64,000 nucleotides of DNA from Domibacillus indicus (GTDB lineage: Bacteria; Bacillota; Bacilli; Bacillales; Domibacillaceae): assembly GCF_000970685.1 (NCBI RefSeq), contig NZ_LAJB01000010.1:26025-90024 (forward strand), in the 5' to 3' direction. The position numbers and the translations under genes were made by a program. Positions 1-8,065 of this stretch are shown piece by piece. Under the pieces are notes generated by a model. It saw only the letters and a program-made list of their open reading frames with translations. It was not told the origin of the DNA and did no database searches. Each line of letters opens with the position of its first letter. The stretch's first letter is position 1.

Positions 1-135
1 ACAAATCAATAAAGCGATCCGTCTCGTTTTCACCGCGCCGGAACCATAGGCAATGCCCATAGAAGCAGCGGCCCCGCTTGCCCCGATATTCATCGCGAAG
101 AAAAAAGACACAGTGAAAGCCAATAAAATAATCAT
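1..135 (-). CDS. cysP: CysP-type sulfate permease (PiT family), N-terminal fragment
   Basis: Only the first 45 codons are in the window; the gene runs off the left edge. The translated start is hydrophobic and contains MNIGASGAAASMGIAYGSG, the conserved first signature of the inorganic phosphate transporter (PiT) fold in its sulfate-permease branch (CysP of Bacillus). Family members import sulfate across the cell membrane. The ATG at 135-133 is preceded by GGAGA about 6 bases upstream. It is divergent from comB-comA, whose product consumes sulfite, so sulfate supply for sulfolactate is a plausible shared theme (inference). A phosphate rather than sulfate substrate cannot be excluded from the fragment. 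Confidence 0.75.
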   Translation of the reverse strand, partial: MIILLAFTVSFFFAMNIGASGAAASMGIAYGSGAVKTRRIALLIC

Positions 136-488
136 ACTAGTCTCCAGCTCCTATCAATCCGAGTGAGGCCCAAATCTATCCGTTGACCATGTAATCAGCT
201 TACCTGTCCGCATCCAAGCGGCCTCATGAAATTGGAAAAGAAGTGCTGCACTTTTTCCCGCTCCATACATAAGAAAGTGAAAATAGGTAAAGTCCTAAAG
301 GCAGTTTATTCAGTTCCAGAAAAATAGTTCAAGGAAAAGGATTCCTGTACGCAGGATAAAAAAATCAAGAACCATCCCAAAAGTGGGAGAATAAATTGGG
401 TATATGCTGATAAAGCGAGATGGGGGGACGTTCTTATCTAGATTTAAAGAGAAAATGGATGAATATGTAAACAAGAAAGGAGCACATG
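136..488. other. Divergent intergenic region cysP/comB
   Basis: This is a 353-base gap between the divergent cysP and comB genes. It holds a small inverted repeat around 240-256 (AAGTGC/GCACTT arms followed by T residues). I could not find a convincing sigma-A, sigma-E, sigma-G or sigma-K promoter pair or a known riboswitch; the promoters must lie here but are not assigned. Confidence 0.4.
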
Positions 489-1175
489 ATGGCAGTTGAA
501 ATTTATCAGGGCCATTCTCATCAGTTAACCCGTGCTGATGTGAATATTGTCATTGATGTGATACGTGCTTTTACTTTTGCCCATTATGCGTTCATAAAGG
601 GAGCAAAAGAAATTTTGCTTGCAGAAACAATTGAATCAGCTTTTGAATTGAAAAAAAATTATCCGGAGTACATGCTCGCAGGTGAAGAAAAAGGGCTGCA
701 TATCCCCGGATTCGATTTTGATAATTCTCCTATGAGCCTCCTTGAAGCGGATCTGGCAGGAAGGGTGCTTGTCCAGAAAACAACCAACGGGGTAAGAGCG
801 GCATTAAACGCGTTAAATGCGGGCCATGTATATGTAACGGGTTTTTCCAATGCAAAAACCACTGCACAATACATTCAAAAAACATTTGGACCCGGTCAAA
901 AAATCCAGATTATTGCTTCGCATCCAACAGGAGATGATGACCTGGCCTGTGCGGAATATATGAAGAGTATTATTGAGGGCTGCGGCTCTGAGTCTGCAGG
1001 CAGCACAGAGCTGCGAATAACAGGATCAGAGGCTGCACAGAAATTTTTTGACAGCAGCCGGCCGGAATTTAAAGCCGGGGATATAGCTGTTTGTGTGAAG
1101 GAGCTGGAATCGGATTTTGTCATGGAAGTGAACCAGGAGCATAGCCTGCCAAAAATCGTGGAGGTGCAAATATGA
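489..1175 (+). CDS. comB: 2-phosphosulfolactate phosphatase
   Basis: ComB hydrolyses (R)-2-phospho-3-sulfolactate to 3-sulfolactate and phosphate. In methanogens this is a coenzyme M step; in Bacillus (YitC) the pathway makes sulfolactate, an abundant small molecule of the spore core. The 228-residue product has the family pattern: an early DVIRAFTFA segment, a GEEKG element and KTTNGVRA near residue 98. Two ATGs are adjacent (486 and 489). The second is chosen because AAAGGAG ends at 482, giving a normal 6-base spacing. The stop overlaps the comA start by four bases (ATGA), indicating translational coupling. Confidence 0.88.
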   Translation: MAVEIYQGHSHQLTRADVNIVIDVIRAFTFAHYAFIKGAKEILLAETIESAFELKKNYPEYMLAGEEKGLHIPGFDFDNSPMSLLEADLAGRVLVQKTTNGVRAALNALNAGHVYVTGFSNAKTTAQYIQKTFGPGQKIQIIASHPTGDDDLACAEYMKSIIEGCGSESAGSTELRITGSEAAQKFFDSSRPEFKAGDIAVCVKELESDFVMEVNQEHSLPKIVEVQI

Positions 1176-1969
1176 TTTACACTGGGCTCAATTTGCCGGA
1201 AAGAACGAGCAAACCAAGAATGGACGGCATTACCGTGCTGATTGACAATGGGGTTCCATTACATTTTTTTGAAGATACCCTTAACAGCTCAGGGCAGTAT
1301 ATTGACTTTGTTAAATTTGGCTGGGGCACATCGGTGGTAACAAAGCATTTAGAGAAGAAAATTGCCTGTCTTCATGAAAACGACGTCAATTTCTTTTTTG
1401 GCGGAACATTATTTGAGAAATTCGTAAGCCAGGATAAAGTAAGTGACTATGAAAAGCTGCTTCGGAAATTTGACTGCAGGTATATGGAAATATCCAATGG
1501 CACGATAGATATGACTAATAAAGAAAAAGCTTTATACATTAAAAGGTTTTCCAAGGATTTTATTGTGTTCAGTGAAGTAGGAGCCAAAGACAGTATAAAA
1601 GCAATGCGCCAGAATGCATCTGAATGGGTTGAATGGATTTTAGAGGATCTGGATGCAGGTTCCGCAAAGGTTATCACAGAAGCAAGAGAAAGCGGCACAA
1701 GTGGAATTTGCCGGGGGAATGGAGAAATCCGCCCGGAAATTATTGATAAAATCATTGAAGCCGGCATCGATATGAAAAAAATTATTTTTGAAGCGCCATC
1801 CAAGCAAATGCAGACGACTTTTATCAATATTGCCGGACCTAATGTCAACCTTGCTAATATTTCTTTCACTGACCCGATTCCACTGGAAACGCTGAGACTG
1901 GGGCTGAGATCCGATACGTTTTACCTGGGGAAAGAACATGTCGCAACTAAAACATATGAAGTGAAATAG
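1172..1969 (+). CDS. comA: Phosphosulfolactate synthase
   Basis: ComA adds sulfite to phosphoenolpyruvate to form 2-phospho-3-sulfolactate, the substrate of the ComB encoded just upstream. The 265-residue protein has typical family length and the ComA (YitD) pattern: an opening with GLNLPERTSKPR, then DYIDFVKFGWGTS-like sequence near residues 47-55, and the later conserved ITEARESGTSGI and IIFEAPSK segments of a TIM-barrel enzyme. It starts inside the comB stop codon. A stem-loop with T-tail follows at 2040-2060. Expression during sporulation is expected from B. subtilis but no sporulation promoter was identified here. Confidence 0.9.
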   Translation: MIYTGLNLPERTSKPRMDGITVLIDNGVPLHFFEDTLNSSGQYIDFVKFGWGTSVVTKHLEKKIACLHENDVNFFFGGTLFEKFVSQDKVSDYEKLLRKFDCRYMEISNGTIDMTNKEKALYIKRFSKDFIVFSEVGAKDSIKAMRQNASEWVEWILEDLDAGSAKVITEARESGTSGICRGNGEIRPEIIDKIIEAGIDMKKIIFEAPSKQMQTTFINIAGPNVNLANISFTDPIPLETLRLGLRSDTFYLGKEHVATKTYEVK

Positions 1970-2039
1970 GGAGGGACTGCAGCACATTCCCTTCTGCGAA
2001 GTGAGGCAGGTTTGTTTATGATATTAAATCGAACAGCGG

Positions 2040-2060
2040 GCCGGAGATTTCCGGCTTTTT
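2040..2060 (+). terminator. Possible intrinsic terminator after comBA
   Basis: GCCGGA and TCCGGC arms form a short six-base-pair stem with a four-base loop, followed directly by five T residues. It lies 70 bases past the comA stop. The short stem keeps confidence moderate. Confidence 0.5.
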
Positions 2061-2271
2061 GCTTTTCCGGAAGGCTTTGCGCAAAGTAGCGAAGTAAAAG
2101 ATACGGATTGAGGTCTGAATGGTTATGTGGAAGCGGGCATTTTTTAGTTGAAAGTATAATAGTTTTAAGGAAGGTATTGTTTCTGTCAGGTATTGTAGGA
2201 ATTTGATGAACGATTGATGTAGGTTTATCCTTTTTCATCTAGAAATATGTAGGGGAAAAGGGGGGAATCAA

Positions 2272-2673
2272 ATGGAAGAATGGAAATCATTGTTGGTGGA
2301 GCGGGTAAGCAACATTATTACAAGCAAAAGAACGACGAACTTTGAAGAAGCTGTTTTGCTGTTTGAAATGCGGTTTAATATGTTAACCAGGGAAATCGTA
2401 GAAAAAGATGCTTCCGTTGTAAAGATTAATAGATATGATGGAAAAAAGGCGTTTTTCTCAATCCTCAATTATCAGTTGGATTTGCTGAAAAAGGAGAAGG
2501 CAATTGAGGTCAGAACCGGTACGGAAAGCAAGCTGGAATTGATAGGTGAAATAAAATTTGAGAATGGCTTTGCTGTTATTGAGGTAAACTCTGTCAACAA
2601 GAAGCATTATTTAAGCGAGAAAAGCATTGATGCCCTGTTTAAAAAAGCTTTCTCGGCACTGGCCAAAGAATAA
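2272..2673 (+). CDS. Hypothetical protein, 133 aa
   Basis: I do not recognise this family. The product is a soluble-looking, mixed alpha/beta, mildly basic 133-residue protein. A helical first half (residues 1-60, with FEEAVLLFEMRFNML) is followed by alternating strand-like segments (KLELIGEIKFENGFAVIEV, residues 84-102) and a C-terminal helix. It has no signal peptide or membrane helix. The ATG at 2272 follows a purine-rich AAAAGGGGGGAATCAA stretch, so the start is well supported. It stands alone between the comBA operon and a stem-loop at 2674-2703, so it is probably monocistronic. Function unknown. Confidence 0.75.
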   Translation: MEEWKSLLVERVSNIITSKRTTNFEEAVLLFEMRFNMLTREIVEKDASVVKINRYDGKKAFFSILNYQLDLLKKEKAIEVRTGTESKLELIGEIKFENGFAVIEVNSVNKKHYLSEKSIDALFKKAFSALAKE

Positions 2674-2703
2674 AAGCACCCTTGCTTTTAATAAGGGTGC
2701 TTC
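2674..2703 (+). terminator. Terminator-like hairpin after the 133-aa gene
   Basis: AAGCACCCTT and AAGGGTGCTT form a perfect 10-bp stem with a nine-base loop, beginning just after the stop codon. The T-tail is weak, so it may be an imperfect terminator or an mRNA-stabilising hairpin. Confidence 0.55.
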
Positions 2704-2799
2704 CACATTACTGAAAAACAGATCTATCAAGAAGATATTCGTTTTTGGACTGTTTTTTTCTTATCAGCATCCAAAATAAGCTGTTTTCTTCTAAAGTCA

Positions 2800-2927
2800 G
2801 GATCCGTGGCTGCAGTCTGCCGGCTGCGCTTTTCTGTGGGGCGAACAGTGAACCAGCGCCACTGCGTGCCGTCTGTTTCACCTGTCCGCTCGTCCCACGG
2901 AAGTCTCCGCCGTCAGCCCTCCGCCCG
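2800..2927 (-). repeat. Dispersed GC-rich intergenic repeat, copy A
   Basis: On the minus strand this segment matches, with scattered substitutions, the plus-strand segment at about 40901-41030. Shared blocks include GGGCGGAGGGCTG, GGACGAGCGGACAG, TGAAACAGAC and GTTCGCCC. It lies between convergent transcription units and carries no credible gene; an open frame through it is a by-product of its composition. Similar GC-rich intergenic repeats are familiar in Bacillaceae. I see no transposase or obvious terminal inverted repeats. The rest of the gap (2928-3194) shows nothing I can name. Confidence 0.7.
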
Positions 2928-3194
2928 TTGTGTTTCTGAAAAAGCGGGCGTGAAAGCTTTTTGTCTATCCATGTCTTATAGGTAAAAGAAAATCAATCGG
3001 TTGTTTCTAGCTCAATTCCCCTACCCACATCCATATATGGAGAAAGCACAGTGATCCATATATGCACCGGGGTCCCGAACACTCTTAGATGCTTTCGATT
3101 TAGCCTGGAAAGTATTTCTTTTTTTTACAGAATGATAAGAGCATACCTAATAAGAATGCTTCAGTGTAAGCCAGAGCTGCTTACAGCTTTCAGA

Positions 3195-4385
3195 TTAGTT
3201 ATCCTGCTTCACCTTTTTGGCGCAGTCCATCAAGTAGCGTACAAAGGCTTCATCTCGGACCAGCCATGCGGCATGGGTGCGCTTTAGAAAGGTTTCTCCT
3301 TCCTGGAAGCTTGCAAAGGTTTCGGGAAGGGAAGCCTGATTATGTTCAATTTTCCACTCCTGTTCACTCACTGGAGAGAGAAGAAAGAATTCTCCCTGGC
3401 GGTTTTCGTACAAAGTGCCAAACGAGCTGCTTTTTGTATTATACCGGTTCCGCTTTGCATCCTCTTTTAATGGCTCCAATTCAAATGTCTCGGTAACAAA
3501 CCGCCGGAAAGCGTCGGCAGTCAGCGGAGAGCCAGCTGCCTTCGCATGGCCGCCGCCGCCAAAAAAGCCTGCCGTTTCTGAAACATCGACTGAATCATGG
3601 ATCGTTCGAAAGCTGATTCTCCGGCTGCCGGCATTAATAATAGCAATGTAATCCAGGTGAGGGCAGTCCTTGCTCAACTCATTTCCAAGCTCAGAATGAT
3701 ATGACTCAGCAAATACGATGCCGGCAAACTGATTTTCAACAGGCGCCTGGATAAGCTCACGTCTTTTTCGCCGAATATATCTCTCTGTTTTTCTTTCCTC
3801 CATATCGAGTATTTTTTCTTCCAGCTCGTCAAAGAAAAAGTGATCGCTTGTTTTGAGCCGGTTTATCATTTTTTCTTCAAATTCATCAATGGAAATTAAA
3901 AAGAAAAGAGCATTCAGCCTCTGGGCCTGCCGGTTTCCATGCTTTTCCCACTCCCAAGTATCGTATTGCCGGACGAGTTCTACAAATTCATCAGCTGCGG
4001 GAGAAGGAGTTAAATATTCGTACGTAATTAAATAGTTGTACAGCAAAGAAGCAGCCGAGGCTAAGCGGCCTTCTTCCTCTTCTATAACGACATGCCCCCA
4101 GTCATAGTTGTTTAAATGAAGGGCGGTTTTATGATGGTCAAGCAGCTGGACCTTTCCGCCTGACTGATAAAAATCATTAAGCTTTTGTTCGTTTTCTTCA
4201 TTCACAGATAAATCCGTAATAAAAAGAAAGGTGCCTGGATCGCCATTTTCCAGGAACCATTGGACTTCCTGGTTTAAGCCGGAAATGGAGTTGTAGCGGA
4301 CAGCAGCGTCCGATCCAAAAGCAAGCTTTGCCAAAATTCCACAGGAAACACCATCCAAATCGTTATGAGACAATAATTTGTACAT
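3195..4385 (-). CDS. nrnB: DHH-family oligoribonuclease NrnB
   Basis: NrnB degrades very short RNA oligonucleotides (nanoRNA) to mononucleotides in the cytoplasm and is one of the proteins replacing Orn in Bacillus. The 396-residue product has the DHH phosphoesterase motifs: HNDLDG at residues 7-12, a DLSV motif II region, LLDHHKT near residue 102 and, in the DHHA1 half, the GGGGHAKAAG substrate-binding loop. Length matches B. subtilis NrnB (about 399). An upstream extension in frame is possible, but the ATG at 4385 is preceded by GAGGTG at correct spacing and starts exactly at the family N terminus. Confidence 0.85.
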   Translation of the reverse strand: MYKLLSHNDLDGVSCGILAKLAFGSDAAVRYNSISGLNQEVQWFLENGDPGTFLFITDLSVNEENEQKLNDFYQSGGKVQLLDHHKTALHLNNYDWGHVVIEEEEGRLASAASLLYNYLITYEYLTPSPAADEFVELVRQYDTWEWEKHGNRQAQRLNALFFLISIDEFEEKMINRLKTSDHFFFDELEEKILDMEERKTERYIRRKRRELIQAPVENQFAGIVFAESYHSELGNELSKDCPHLDYIAIINAGSRRISFRTIHDSVDVSETAGFFGGGGHAKAAGSPLTADAFRRFVTETFELEPLKEDAKRNRYNTKSSSFGTLYENRQGEFFLLSPVSEQEWKIEHNQASLPETFASFQEGETFLKRTHAAWLVRDEAFVRYLMDCAKKVKQDN

Positions 4386-4506
4386 GCTTTTCACCTCAAA
4401 ATGTAGTATGAGGACAAAGAGCGAAAAATATTGAAGTGCAGCTCCTCTTTCCACGCAGTATGCCGCTTTTTATTCTGGGCAAAATAGAAAGAAAAGGAGT
4501 GAAGAG

Positions 4507-5478
4507 ATGACTTTAGTCCGTCTTGGCTATGCCGCTATGAGCATGAACGTAAAAAACGGTTCTCCGTCGCAGACAATGACACATGCCCAGTTTTCAAAAA
4601 TCAAGGACAGGGAAGCAGCCATTCATAAATTAGAACGTATTGCTATATCCAATATAACCAACTGTCTTCGCCTGCTCCGCCACAATGCGGCACATGATAT
4701 CAATTTCTTTCGGCTGAGCTCTAAAATTATCCCAATGGCCCATCACCCCGATCTTCCTGACTGGAACTATATGCCGCCTCTTAAGGAAAGCCTCGGTAAT
4801 ATTCGTTCTTATTTAAAGGAACACCCGGAAATGAGGGTTGATTTTCATCCGGATCATTTTGTGGTGTTAAACACACCAAAAACAGATATTTTAAAAACAG
4901 CCGTCCGAACGCTTCATATGCATAAACTGCTTTTAAAAGAAATGGGCATTGAGCCGGAACAGCGGTGCGTCATTCATGTAGGCGGTGCTTATAACAACAA
5001 GGAGAAGGCATTAGAGCAGTTTTTAACCAATTGGGGCCGGATTTCTGTTTCCCTACAGAAAATGATTATGCTTGAAAATGATGATAAAACATTTACGCTC
5101 AGTGATGTGCTGTATCTTTGTGAAAAAATCGGCCTGCCGCTTGTTTTTGATTATCATCATTACCGGGCAAACCATGAAGAAGGAGAAAATTGGGAAGAAA
5201 AGTGGGAGCGTGTTACAAAAACATGGAGTTCTTCAAAACTGCCTGTGAAAATGCATATATCGAGCCCGAAATCCGAAACGGATTTCAGGGCACATGCAGA
5301 TTTTATTGATGCAAAAGAGTTTCTGGATTTTCTTCAGCGCATAAAGGGGAGTGTACCGCAAATTGATGTAATGATTGAAGCAAAGCAAAAAGATAATGCG
5401 CTTTTCGCGTTAATGCGGGAAGTGAAAAAAGCCGGAGTGGAGCAGGCAGACGGCGCCAGTTTTTATATAAAGGGGTAA
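4507..5478 (+). CDS. uvsE: UV DNA damage endonuclease UvsE
   Basis: UvsE (UVDE) nicks DNA 5' to cyclobutane dimers, 6-4 photoproducts and some abasic sites, starting alternative excision repair. The 323-residue product matches the family from the opening RLGYAAMSM, through RLLRHNAAHDINFFRLSS, the metal-binding VDFHPDHF and VIHVGGAYNNKEKAL segments, to FDYHHYRANHE and MIEAKQKD in the C-terminal barrel; these His, Glu and Asp residues bind the Mn-type trinuclear centre in known structures. The ATG is preceded by AAAGGAGTG. In sporeformers it contributes to UV resistance. No LexA box was seen upstream. Confidence 0.93.
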   Translation: MTLVRLGYAAMSMNVKNGSPSQTMTHAQFSKIKDREAAIHKLERIAISNITNCLRLLRHNAAHDINFFRLSSKIIPMAHHPDLPDWNYMPPLKESLGNIRSYLKEHPEMRVDFHPDHFVVLNTPKTDILKTAVRTLHMHKLLLKEMGIEPEQRCVIHVGGAYNNKEKALEQFLTNWGRISVSLQKMIMLENDDKTFTLSDVLYLCEKIGLPLVFDYHHYRANHEEGENWEEKWERVTKTWSSSKLPVKMHISSPKSETDFRAHADFIDAKEFLDFLQRIKGSVPQIDVMIEAKQKDNALFALMREVKKAGVEQADGASFYIKG

Positions 5479-5548
5479 GTCAAATGAATGACAGCATAAA
5501 TCCGTATTTATGCTGCTTCAGCGTGTATCCGTGGAGCCGCCTTTCCAT

Positions 5549-5579
5549 CTGGCAGGCGATAGGCCCGCTTGCCTGCCAG
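5549..5579 (+). terminator. Hairpin downstream of uvsE
   Basis: CTGGCAGGC and GCCTGCCAG form a perfect nine-bp stem with a 13-base loop about 70 bases after uvsE. There is no T-run on the plus strand, so it may be a processing or stabilising structure rather than an efficient terminator. Confidence 0.45.
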
Positions 5580-5589
5580 AAGCTTTCAT

Positions 5590-5621
5590 AAAAAAAAGGC
5601 TGGCGACTTTGTCGGCAGCCT
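5590..5621 (-). terminator. Intrinsic terminator of osmC
   Basis: On the minus strand AGGCTGCCGAC, loop AAA, and GTCGCCAGCCT form an 11-bp stem with one mismatch followed by a run of eight T residues, 13 bases past the OsmC stop. Confidence 0.85.
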
Positions 5622-5634
5622 CAAGCAAAAGCAA

Positions 5635-6081
5635 TTATCCTTTTGTCCAGTCGATTTCCAGTTCAATTCCGGCTGCTCTCATCATTGTCAACACAGGGCA
5701 GCGGGCATCTGTTTTTTCTTTTAATTCAGCGATTCGTTCATCCGATTCAGTCGTGTTGACGATTACTTTAAACCACACTTTTTCAAAAAAAACACGCGCT
5801 CCTGTTTCTCCTCGCATACCTTTCGGGTCTAACTGGCCTTTGACATCAAATTGTAAAGATTGCAGGTCAAAATCCATCTCCTGTGCCACCATAACAGCAA
5901 TAATGTTTTCACAGCCTGCCAGTGAAGCGAGAAGGTAGGAAAGTGGATCGGGACCTGCATCGCTGCCGCCGATCTCTTTCGGTTCATCCAAAATAATTTC
6001 ATGCTGCTTTGATTTTATGGTTGTTTTAAACTTTTCTGAGGCTCCGGACACATGAAAAGTCATTTTATCCGTTAAATTCAT
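5635..6081 (-). CDS. OsmC/Ohr family peroxiredoxin-like protein
   Basis: The 148-residue product is a complete OsmC-fold protein. These act as dimers that reduce organic hydroperoxides through two cysteines. The two expected cysteines are visible in the SLAGCENI segment (residue about 57) and in ARCPVLTMMRAAG near residue 128, together with a PDPLSYLLASLAG helix start typical of the YhfA-like OsmC subgroup rather than classical Ohr. Cytoplasmic, no signal peptide. GGAGG is 10 bases before the ATG at 6081. The physiological substrate is not evident, and no OhrR-like regulator is adjacent. Confidence 0.85.
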   Translation of the reverse strand: MNLTDKMTFHVSGASEKFKTTIKSKQHEIILDEPKEIGGSDAGPDPLSYLLASLAGCENIIAVMVAQEMDFDLQSLQFDVKGQLDPKGMRGETGARVFFEKVWFKVIVNTTESDERIAELKEKTDARCPVLTMMRAAGIELEIDWTKG

Positions 6082-6159
6082 TTCAATATCCTCCTGTTCA
6101 TGAGTATTGCTTATATAGCTTGCCGCAGTTATTAAAAATTAACCGTGTTAGATAAACAG

Positions 6160-6239
6160 CAGGTGCCAGCCCGCAGCTCACCACGCTGCGTTTTAAAAGA
6201 AATTCTTATATATAGGAAACGGCGGAGGCAAAAAGCGTA
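6160..6239 (+). repeat. Dispersed intergenic repeat, truncated copy C
   Basis: This segment matches the downstream part of the repeat at 41010-41085: both have a GCTGC(T/G)TTTTAAAAGAAATT block, a short AT-rich stretch, then ATAGGAAACGG and CAAAA(A/G)GCGT. It lacks the GC-rich front half shared by copies A and B, so it is a partial copy. The rest of the gap to 6321 has a short inverted repeat (TAGGAA/TTCCTA, 6301-6316) and nothing else I can name. Confidence 0.6.
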
Positions 6240-6321
6240 ATTCTACCCTTATCGCCGCAGCAATGACAGTGTTATTTATATCTTTACGGAGTTCTCTGGA
6301 TAGGAAACTATTCCTAATGTG

Positions 6322-6357
6322 ACAGAAAATCCAGTCCTTTCAGCGAGGACTGGATTT
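6322..6357 (-). terminator. Terminator of the repeat-bearing membrane protein gene
   Basis: AATCCAGTCCT and AGGACTGGATT form a perfect 11-bp stem with a seven-base loop. On the minus strand the descending arm runs into TTTTCTGT, 33 bases past the stop of the 449-aa gene. Confidence 0.75.
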
Positions 6358-6388
6358 AATTAAGCATTCATTTGTTTTTATTGAAAAA

Positions 6389-7738
6389 TTATTTTCTTTT
6401 GCTTTTCTTTTGTTTTTCTTTTCCCTTTGTACCGGCAGGCTTTATCGTTATTTCTGAGCCGGCCTCTGTTTTATACTGGTCAACAGCAATGTTTTTCTTC
6501 TTATTGGAGCCGTTAGAAGAGCCCTGGTCTTCGGTAATAAGGTCTTGAATAGCAGCCCTTATCGCCATATCGGCCGCAGCTTCTGTCTGGTATGGATCTG
6601 CCACGGAAATAGTGTTTTGTACATTTAACTGTCCTGCTTCGTTCTGTTCATCGGTTACAGGAGCCTTTTTGGCTGTGCGAGTACCTGCTATGTCAGCTCC
6701 AGCTTCTGCCAGGTACAGACCATCAACATTATTTTTTGTTTTTCCCGACTGCCCTGGCGAGCCCTGGCCGCCATTTGCATTGGAGCTTTTAGCAACAGGC
6801 TTGACTGACATATCAGACCCGGCTTCCGCCTGGTACGGATCACCAGCATTGTTTTGGGATTTACCGGACTGTCCCGCCGAGTACTGGCTGCCGTTTGTGT
6901 TGGAGCTTTTGGCTTCAGGCTTGACTGACATATCAGACCCGGCTTCTGCCTGGTATGAATTACTGGCATCGTTTTTTGTTTTGCCGGATCGGACCGGTGA
7001 GCCGAGGCCGCTGTTTATGCTGGTGTTTTTAACTGCTGGATTCACTGACATGTCAGAGCCGGCTTCTGCCCGGTATGGATCACTGGCATTGTTTTTGGTT
7101 TTATTAGACTGTCCCGCTGAGACCTGGCTGCCGTTTGCATTGGTGTTTTTGGCAGGTTTAACCGCCATATCAGACCCGGCTTCTGTTTTATACTGGGTGA
7201 CAGCAATATTTTTCCTCTTGTCCAGCTGGGCATTGGAGACTTGTTTGCCGTTTGCTTTAGCATTTTTGGTTACAGGCCGGACTGCCATGTCAGAGCCAGC
7301 TTCTGTCTGGTATTTAAAGGTGGACACAGTTTTAGAAGTATTCGCCTTATTATTAGCAGAACTTTTTTGTCCTTTTTGCAGTCCTTTTGTAAGTCCCTGC
7401 TTCTGCAGGTACATATGGAAAAAGAATTCGCCAGCCATAATGATAACAGCAGACAAAAAAGCAGCGGTTCCTAATGGAATGGGGCCTTCAAACAAAAGAG
7501 CTCCCAGTGCCCACACGACCAGCAGTGCTAAACCGAAATCCGCAAGTGTGGAAACGGTGTTTTTGAATCTGGGCAAAAGAAACAGATCTCCGATAAGGAA
7601 GCCCACACCGGTCAGCAGAACGCTGGTCGTCAGAATATCGCCAATAGAAACGTTATACAGTCCGCCCAAGACAATCCAAAGAACAAATGTGACCATTACA
7701 AATTTTATTAACAGAGCTGTTACATATTTTATTGTCAT
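6389..7738 (-). CDS. DUF2512-like membrane protein with eight tandem ~40-aa repeats
   Basis: Residues 1-112 hold about four membrane helices and resemble the DUF2512 (YndM) family of sporeformers. The remaining ~330 residues are a hydrophilic Asn/Ser/Gly/Lys/Gln-rich tail with eight tandem repeats, each anchored by Y-x-(T/A)-E-A-(G/A)-(S/A)-(D/E)-(M/I) starting at residues 143, 183, 222, 262, 302, 342, 383 and 422. Known DUF2512 proteins are mostly far shorter. The repeat core resembles the TEFASE germination-protease site of gamma-type small acid-soluble spore proteins, set in a similar Asn/Gln-rich spacer; this is inference. The ATG has GGAGGAACGA upstream. It is monocistronic with its own terminator. 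The repeats are visible in the DNA too, so copy number may vary between strains. Confidence 0.75.
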   Translation of the reverse strand: MTIKYVTALLIKFVMVTFVLWIVLGGLYNVSIGDILTTSVLLTGVGFLIGDLFLLPRFKNTVSTLADFGLALLVVWALGALLFEGPIPLGTAAFLSAVIIMAGEFFFHMYLQKQGLTKGLQKGQKSSANNKANTSKTVSTFKYQTEAGSDMAVRPVTKNAKANGKQVSNAQLDKRKNIAVTQYKTEAGSDMAVKPAKNTNANGSQVSAGQSNKTKNNASDPYRAEAGSDMSVNPAVKNTSINSGLGSPVRSGKTKNDASNSYQAEAGSDMSVKPEAKSSNTNGSQYSAGQSGKSQNNAGDPYQAEAGSDMSVKPVAKSSNANGGQGSPGQSGKTKNNVDGLYLAEAGADIAGTRTAKKAPVTDEQNEAGQLNVQNTISVADPYQTEAAADMAIRAAIQDLITEDQGSSNGSNKKKNIAVDQYKTEAGSEITIKPAGTKGKEKQKKSKRK

Positions 7739-7940
7739 GTTCGTTCCTCCTTCGTCTTTAAAATCTTTGCAGAGCGCGTTTCACACAATATCTTCTCCCT
7801 TTTTCGATATTTAACCCGTGTAATGAACAAAATAATGGTCAGATGGTTTGCTGGACCGCGTAATGCTGCCTTGCTGTTGTTTTGTTTACAGGCAAAAGTA
7901 CGGATTACTATGTTGTTTTTAACTGTTAAGCCGGTGAAAC
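7739..7940. other. Upstream region of the repeat-bearing membrane protein
   Basis: This noncoding stretch must hold the promoter of the 6389-7738 gene. I found no exact sigma-K, sigma-E or sigma-G pair on the minus strand. With the terminator at 7941-7976 it accounts for the 327-base gap up to the next gene. Confidence 0.35.
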
Positions 7941-7976
7941 AAAAAAAGCCGGCTTCTTTGTGGAAAAGAAACCAGC
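7941..7976 (-). terminator. Terminator of the mnxD-like gene
   Basis: On the minus strand GCTGGTTTCTTT and AAAGAAGCCGGC form a 12-bp stem with two G-U pairs, followed by seven T residues, about 90 bases past the stop at 8066. Confidence 0.75.
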
Positions 7977-8065
7977 CATTTTTTATTTAGGAAAACATGT
8001 TTTTATTCAACAAAAACAGCCATATGGTAGATAATTAAGGAAAAGAGAAGGATTTTTCCAGCGCA

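Noticed and set aside
2745..2939. A 64-residue open frame after the 133-aa gene
   Set aside because: It lies in the dispersed repeat, which recurs elsewhere with changes that do not preserve a frame, and it has no ribosome binding site.
6612..7814. A 400-residue plus-strand frame opposite the repeat-bearing membrane protein
   Set aside because: It is the antisense reading of a repetitive gene; the minus-strand frame has a good ribosome binding site, membrane domain and terminator.
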